Assembly: GCA_022578605.1 (NCBI GenBank)
Contig: MU394062.1
Span: 558,001 to 622,000 of the forward strand
From: Camillea tinctor
Lineage: Eukaryota > Ascomycota > Sordariomycetes > Xylariales > Xylariaceae
Direction of reading: 5' to 3'
DNA: 64,000 nucleotides
Each line of letters starts with the position of its first letter. The stretch's first letter is position 1. Under the pieces are notes generated by a model, which saw only the letters and a list, made by a program, of their open reading frames with translations, was not told the origin of the DNA and searched no databases. A program made the position numbers and the translations under genes. Below are positions 59,181 to 64,000 of this stretch, one piece after another.

Positions 59181-62100
59181 TTAACCGCCCATGAGGCCGC
59201 CACCGCCACCTCCTTGCTGGCCTCCGAAAAAGAACCCGTCGAATAGATCCATTTGCTGTCCGTCGCTGAAATCATGATGCATACCCTCCCAGCCAAGCCC
59301 GAATCCCATATCCATTTGCATATCCGGATTATTTAAACCATCTGCGGTAGGCTGATCCTGCAGACCTTGTAGGAAATCCATACCCTGTAGATCGGAGTAA
59401 CTAATGTTACCAGGGGCAAATCCGGCCTGTGAATTTCTAAGCATGTTATAATTGGTGTTTGGAGTTGTCTGGGAGTATGTTCCTTGGTTCGTGGTAGACT
59501 GCGGAGTTAAGCTCGCTACCGATACTGGCGAGTTGACCTGCGCACCAGGAGATGGTAGTAAGACAGGGTCGATGGCCGAGTTATCCGGTAGGGATGCAGC
59601 ATCAGACGCACTGCCTGCACTCAGATTCGATGGCGGCATGGTTCTCAACATTGAGTATCCGTCCTGTTCGGTTTTGACGTTGGGAACGGTGTGACGGTAC
59701 GTAGGTGTTTGCTGAGTCTGCATGGGTGTCATCTGCGTAGGTGTGGTGTGTGAACCATAAGGGTCGGGGCCCAACATTTCATATGGTGTGGTCGTAGTCG
59801 ATCGATGGCCACTATTATCCGATGAGGCCCGATGATGAGGTTTGTGTCTATTTGCAGTTGCCTCCCTAGCTGTAATATAGTCGATTCTATCGCTACTCGC
59901 CTTGGATTCGCGCTTGGCTCGATGAGGCATTTGCCCAAACCCTCCTGTGGAGTTGGCCATTTTAATAGTTGCCTTTGCTGTCCGGTCAAAAGCGTCTCGA
60001 CAGGCTTCAGCAGGCGGGCATTTTTCTATGAGGTCGGAGAAAACCGATGTAGCTGCCAAAATAGTAAAATCCACTTCGTCCATCGTCTGCTTAAGTTAGC
60101 GACTGGGGCTTCATGTGTTCGCGTTCGTAACTTACAAGTCGACTTCTGACAACACGCGAGTGCCATATCGCATAGAGGTATGATATGCCAGCCATAAATA
60201 GATGGTGCGTAGCAAGATATGTATAGTTGACGAGTCCCACTAGATGTAGCTGTCTATATAGACGCAAAATCTTTTGGCCCGCTTCGGCGACTTTTAGATA
60301 TACCCTTTCCTCGTCCTCTTGTAACTCAGCCGAATAGACAGATGGGCTGTTGACCTCCTTGGATGTATGATATTCTCCTTCGAACATAGCGGGGACACTG
60401 AGACTCTGTCGGTAGAGCATAATAATCGCCTGCCAATAGTTCAACTCTAGAAATTCAGGCGAAAATGCAACACCAGAATCCGCTTTCGTAGGTGCTGAAT
60501 TTTTCCAATCATATAACCGTTGGTCGATATTTCTCCTCCAGCTTCTGAAGGAATCGAATCTCTGCAGGAAGGGAGAAGGGAGACGGGTGTGCATATACTC
60601 ATTTTGTACATTCTGCCCGTTGAATCTAGCTATTTGTGCCTGTTGATATTGTAAGACTTGTAGTATTTCCGACTGTAGTAAGCGAAGGCGCCAGTAATGC
60701 TTCGCGACGATTTTATACGTGGGTTCACCTTCAGGTACCGGCCCAGTAAACCCGGCGTGGGTTATGTAGCGATCGTCCAGCATCGATGGGAACTCTGTAG
60801 TGATCACTTGATCAGATACGCCAAAAGGCCGGCCGACGCAGACACTAACGAGCCTATCCAAAGAATATGTGCACCACCAGAGTCGCCTCCGTAGATCTCG
60901 GACATATTCCCGACGACCTCTCTCGCGCATGTGAGCCTCGCGGGATTTATCGCCAGCGGGATCAGCTTTAGTTGGGTTCATCGGGTCGCCAAGGTCGAAC
61001 TCAACGTCTTTTCCATCTTCGTAATGGAGGCCCAGGTCGACAGCCAGTCTTACCGCCACACCAACGATATACCTAGATGTAGTTATTACCTCTAGCTCAC
61101 TAAAACAGATAAATAGATAAATAGAAATAGAAAAGAACGGCTATCAAGTTCTTTAACATACCATAAACCGGGCGGGACTGGGCGGAGCAAGGCAAAATTT
61201 GCTAGAAGCAAGACAGCTTGCAGTTCCTCCAGGCCACCACCGCTGTTGCTTAGACAGGCCTCGAGGTGGACGATAGCGCTCGCGTGGTACTCCTCGGGCT
61301 GCGCCTGCTTTTTGATTTCGCCCGAGGTCTTCGAAAGGGCGGTTTGGGCATCCATAATAATGCCACCGCCAATGGCGAACACCATGTTCAGCATGTAAAG
61401 CTCCTTGGGCCCCCGTATCCTTCCTTCGTCGGCATATGCGAGTTCAAATACTTGCATAAAGTCTTCGCGGTGCAGAACCGGTATCTGGGGGTTTGCATGC
61501 TCGAAGTACAAGTTCACGAGCTTGAGGGCCAAGTTCCTCTCTGGGAACTCGGCCGGACTGATGGTCGGTCGGGTATGGAGGCCAAAGAAGGAGTCGCGCA
61601 TCGAAGTGCCCGATTCCGCAGCACCATTCCCAAGGGCGGGCTTGTAGGGCCTCACCCCTTGTTTGTCGGAATTTGATCTGTGATCTCCGACAGAGGACTG
61701 GACGGCAGCGAAGACGACGCGCGCGAAGGATACGCCGTTGGTAGAGCCTAGATATCTCTGTCCAGAATGAGCACTATGCTTCATGATTTTAGCCGGCCTA
61801 GCCGTCTCCTCCCCATTGCTATACGGCTTCGAGGCCCCAGCGGGCTCGGCATTTTCAGGCAGCGTCGTATGCCCAACATCCGTCGACGACCTACCAATAG
61901 CACCGTCAGATACAGGCCGTGAACAGTATTCTAGGTTTTCCGCGGGCGGGAACTGTATGTTGTTGGCACGAAGCAGGGCCTCGAGCTGATCCACGCGGGT
62001 CTCGAGATAGAAGACATAGCTAAAGGGGGAAAACGAGGGGGTTAGTCCTGCGAACGACCGGCAGTTTGGGGTAATACAATAGGCATCTCACCTGCGCGGG

Positions 62101-62405
62101 ATTTCTCTCTTAGTGATGGGATCGTATCCTACACAGGGAACTCGAGCTTTCTCGCAGCTAGCACAGCTAGGCAGCTTCTGGTCGCATCTGTTCTTGCGCA
62201 ACCGACATCGGTTACATGCGCTGACGTTACGAAAGCTACTGCTCTGGCCGATCTTCGAACTGTGTCCCGTGCCATCGTGCGATTGCTCGGTAGCTGGAGA
62301 GGTAGGACCGGCGGTGCCCGACAGCGGCGAATCCTTATCCGGCGAGGAGGGACGCGGTCGTTTAGCAGGATGTGGATTCGGTGATAGCGGCGAGTGCGGC
62401 GACAT
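59181..62405 (-). CDS. Zn(II)2Cys6 transcription factor with fungal-specific TF domain (Ppr1-type cluster)
   Basis: Exons in transcript order 62092-62405, 61162-62019, 60136-61072 and 59181-60086 give 1004 residues. After a Ser/Pro leader with KRPRPSS, the zinc cluster is Cys64-x2-Cys67-x6-Cys74-x6-Cys81-x2-Cys84-x6-Cys91. It is followed by GYDPITKREIPRSYVFYLET and RVDQLEALL, the linker and coiled coil seen in Ppr1-like regulators; splicing supplies the Ser of RSYVF. The fungal-specific middle homology domain includes GLWYIVGVAVRLAVDLGLH and RRRLWWCTYSLDRLVSVCVG. A conserved TMDEVDFTILAATSVFSDLI with CPPAEACRDAFDR follows. The C terminus is Gln/Met/Gly-rich and acidic-aromatic (DFSDGQQMDLFDGFFFGG), a likely activation domain. 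Nuclear. Targets are not readable; intron 2 uses GTATGT, restoring Trp of LWYI. Confidence 0.92.
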
Positions 62406-64000
62406 GGTTTTTCTTTTGCTTTTGATTCGAATACACCAAGACGGATGAGAGAGGGTGATTCGAATTCGTTAATTTAATTTATATTTTTGATGAGCCAGCG
62501 AGGCTATCATGTAAAAATGTTACGGTATTCGCGCCGGCCCTGCGTGGGTATGCGACGTGCTCGGCAAGCTACTTGTAGAAGTCGGATTTCCTCTGCTCCA
62601 TCTCATGAGTATTAAAGTAGATCCTAGCTCGGCGATACGGAAGATGATCAATGGAATGCGGCCTCGAGAACGGGATGCAGGGCGGTCAACTGGCTGATGT
62701 TGCAGTAAGCTGCTTAATGCGGGGGGCCACTGGACGAGACAGGAGGCTGGAAACGCATGAGGCGGCAAGCTTAATAAAAGAAGAGAAAAATATTTCTTCT
62801 CGGTTCGGGTCTGTGCGCGTATATTGTATTGTAGACTATAGTATAGGTTTCGTTATAAATCGGGGTGATAGAGAAAAGTAGTAGTAGTGGTGGTGGTGGT
62901 GATGGTGATGGTGATGCGAGACTCTAAAAAAAAGGTTGTATGTAATCAGATGTCGGTCCAAGATCGAATTTTGGTAGTTGTAGCTTTCTTGGTGGTCCGT
63001 CGTTGAATAACGTTAAAAAAGAATAAAATACGAACCCTTTGGAGAAAAAACGGGAGTTACTGATAAGCTGTAACAGACCAATCAACGGTCCGCGCATACG
63101 TTCCCCAATGTCTTTCTTCCCCCTCCCCTCCCCACTAACCAGCAACCAACTAACCCCCAAAAAGAAACCTGACCTGACCCTGAGTAGGCTAAAAGTATAC
63201 CAGACACATGTATGTACACTAGACAAGACAAGGTTACCCCCACCCTACGTCGGCGCTTGTTTAGATACTTACCTAGGTACCCTAGATTTTATGTTCACAT
63301 GTGCCAATCCATTCATCAATTTAACTTAAACTTTTCAACGGCGTCTAGTGTAACTATATACCTTAAGAGTAGGTTTAATTGAGACAATCATCAACCACTG
63401 TATCGAACATGATATATAAATGAATTTAAACACAACGGTCTTATATAATTCCCAGTTTTGCTTGATTTTCCATCAATGTCAATCAATCAATATACCTTTA
63501 ATAGGTATTGAGTTTAGGTGACGAATTGGATATACACCCAGTCTCAAGACACGCGTCCCTAGATACTCAAATTCGCCAACGCGTCGATAACATCGAGAGA
63601 TCGACTATATACAAACCCCGAACTAAGAGCATCATCGTCCTCAATAATTATCTTCTTTGTGTTATGTTTGCCCAGCCTTCCATATAACTTATAGAGTATA
63701 AATTCTGATCGCTAACTTAAACGATAGTTCACCTAGTTCGGGTCTCGCCTCCAGTCTTCATGCACATCACCAAATTCATTCCGCCCTCACATGCTATGTG
63801 GTTCCGATGGGTGGCCGACGTGCGAACCACCTTGCGAGCTAGAGAAAATGGGGTAAAGTCATTGAAGCCCGGAAAACTAAGGTTAGGGGAATGCTGGGCA
63901 TAAGCCTGACGTCATGGCAACGAGCTTCCTAACCTCAATAAACACGAACCCACCTCTATATACCTATCTGTATCGATATCGATATACCTATACATACAGA
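62406..64000. other. Upstream region of the large regulator; rest intergenic
   Basis: No gene to the right edge. A GGT/GAT trinucleotide repeat lies at about 62884-62916. TACCTAGGTA occurs at 63270-63279. The final 600 bases are AT-rich with no coding signal. Confidence 0.55.
62884..62916. repeat. GGT/GAT trinucleotide repeat
   Basis: GTGGTGGTGGT followed by GATGGT repeats, about 480 bp upstream of the regulator's start codon. Confidence 0.85.

Overview
The window is nuclear DNA of a filamentous ascomycete (Pezizomycotina). The evidence is a density of about one gene per 3 kb, many 50-120 bp introns with GTRNGT donors and CTRAC/CTGAC branch sites, and an Nst1 homologue, a Rho2 GTPase, two Zn(II)2Cys6 regulators and an AlkB-GRF protein. 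The protein sequences and the many dispersed TACCTAGGTA/TAGGTAGG motifs between genes suggest a Sordariomycete, possibly Xylariales-like; that placement is an inference. Reading frames were rebuilt by hand across introns, and most gene models close exactly.

Layout, left to right. 1-6.5 kb: a TRAPPC12-like TPR protein running off the left edge (minus), then an AT-hook nuclear protein and, 35 bp after its stop, mitochondrial ribosomal protein mL40 (both plus). 8.7-9.8 kb: Rho2-type GTPase (minus) with a 6-nt microexon. 10-14.4 kb: no gene; it holds a 10-N gap between a G run and a C run. 14.5-18.2 kb: Nst1. 19.9-26.9 kb: a small Pro/Ser-rich protein, a TPT-family transporter with another 6-nt microexon, and a Zn2Cys6 regulator. 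27.6-33.3 kb: a Cys-rich type I membrane protein (minus), an I78 peptidase inhibitor and Tma20/MCT-1. 35.3-38.5 kb: an eight-exon acidic protein with a C-terminal BTB-like domain (minus), preceded by a 24-bp minisatellite. 39-42.5 kb: AT-rich, no gene. 42.6-43.7 kb: a short BTB gene whose 3' end is broken up by an inverted duplication. 44.2-51.4 kb: zinc alcohol dehydrogenase (minus, 11-nt microexon), PrsW-like membrane protease, CUE-AlkB-GRF dioxygenase and a tandem GFA-domain protein (minus). 54.2-57.3 kb: a membrane protein with an RS-rich tail, then a SigF/NTF2-like protein followed in the same frame by a 113-codon ORF. 59.2-62.4 kb: a 1004-residue Zn2Cys6 regulator (minus). The rest to 64 kb is non-coding.

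Most genes are unrelated housekeeping or regulatory loci, as is usual in a core fungal chromosome. One neighbourhood may be functional: AlkB demethylation releases formaldehyde, GFA-type proteins are linked to formaldehyde-glutathione chemistry, and a zinc alcohol dehydrogenase lies 3-4 kb away. The most unusual sequence feature is the repeated use of microexons: 6, 6 and 11 nt internal exons, plus 13 and 14 nt coding first exons. I recognised no tRNA, rRNA, CRISPR array or intact transposon.
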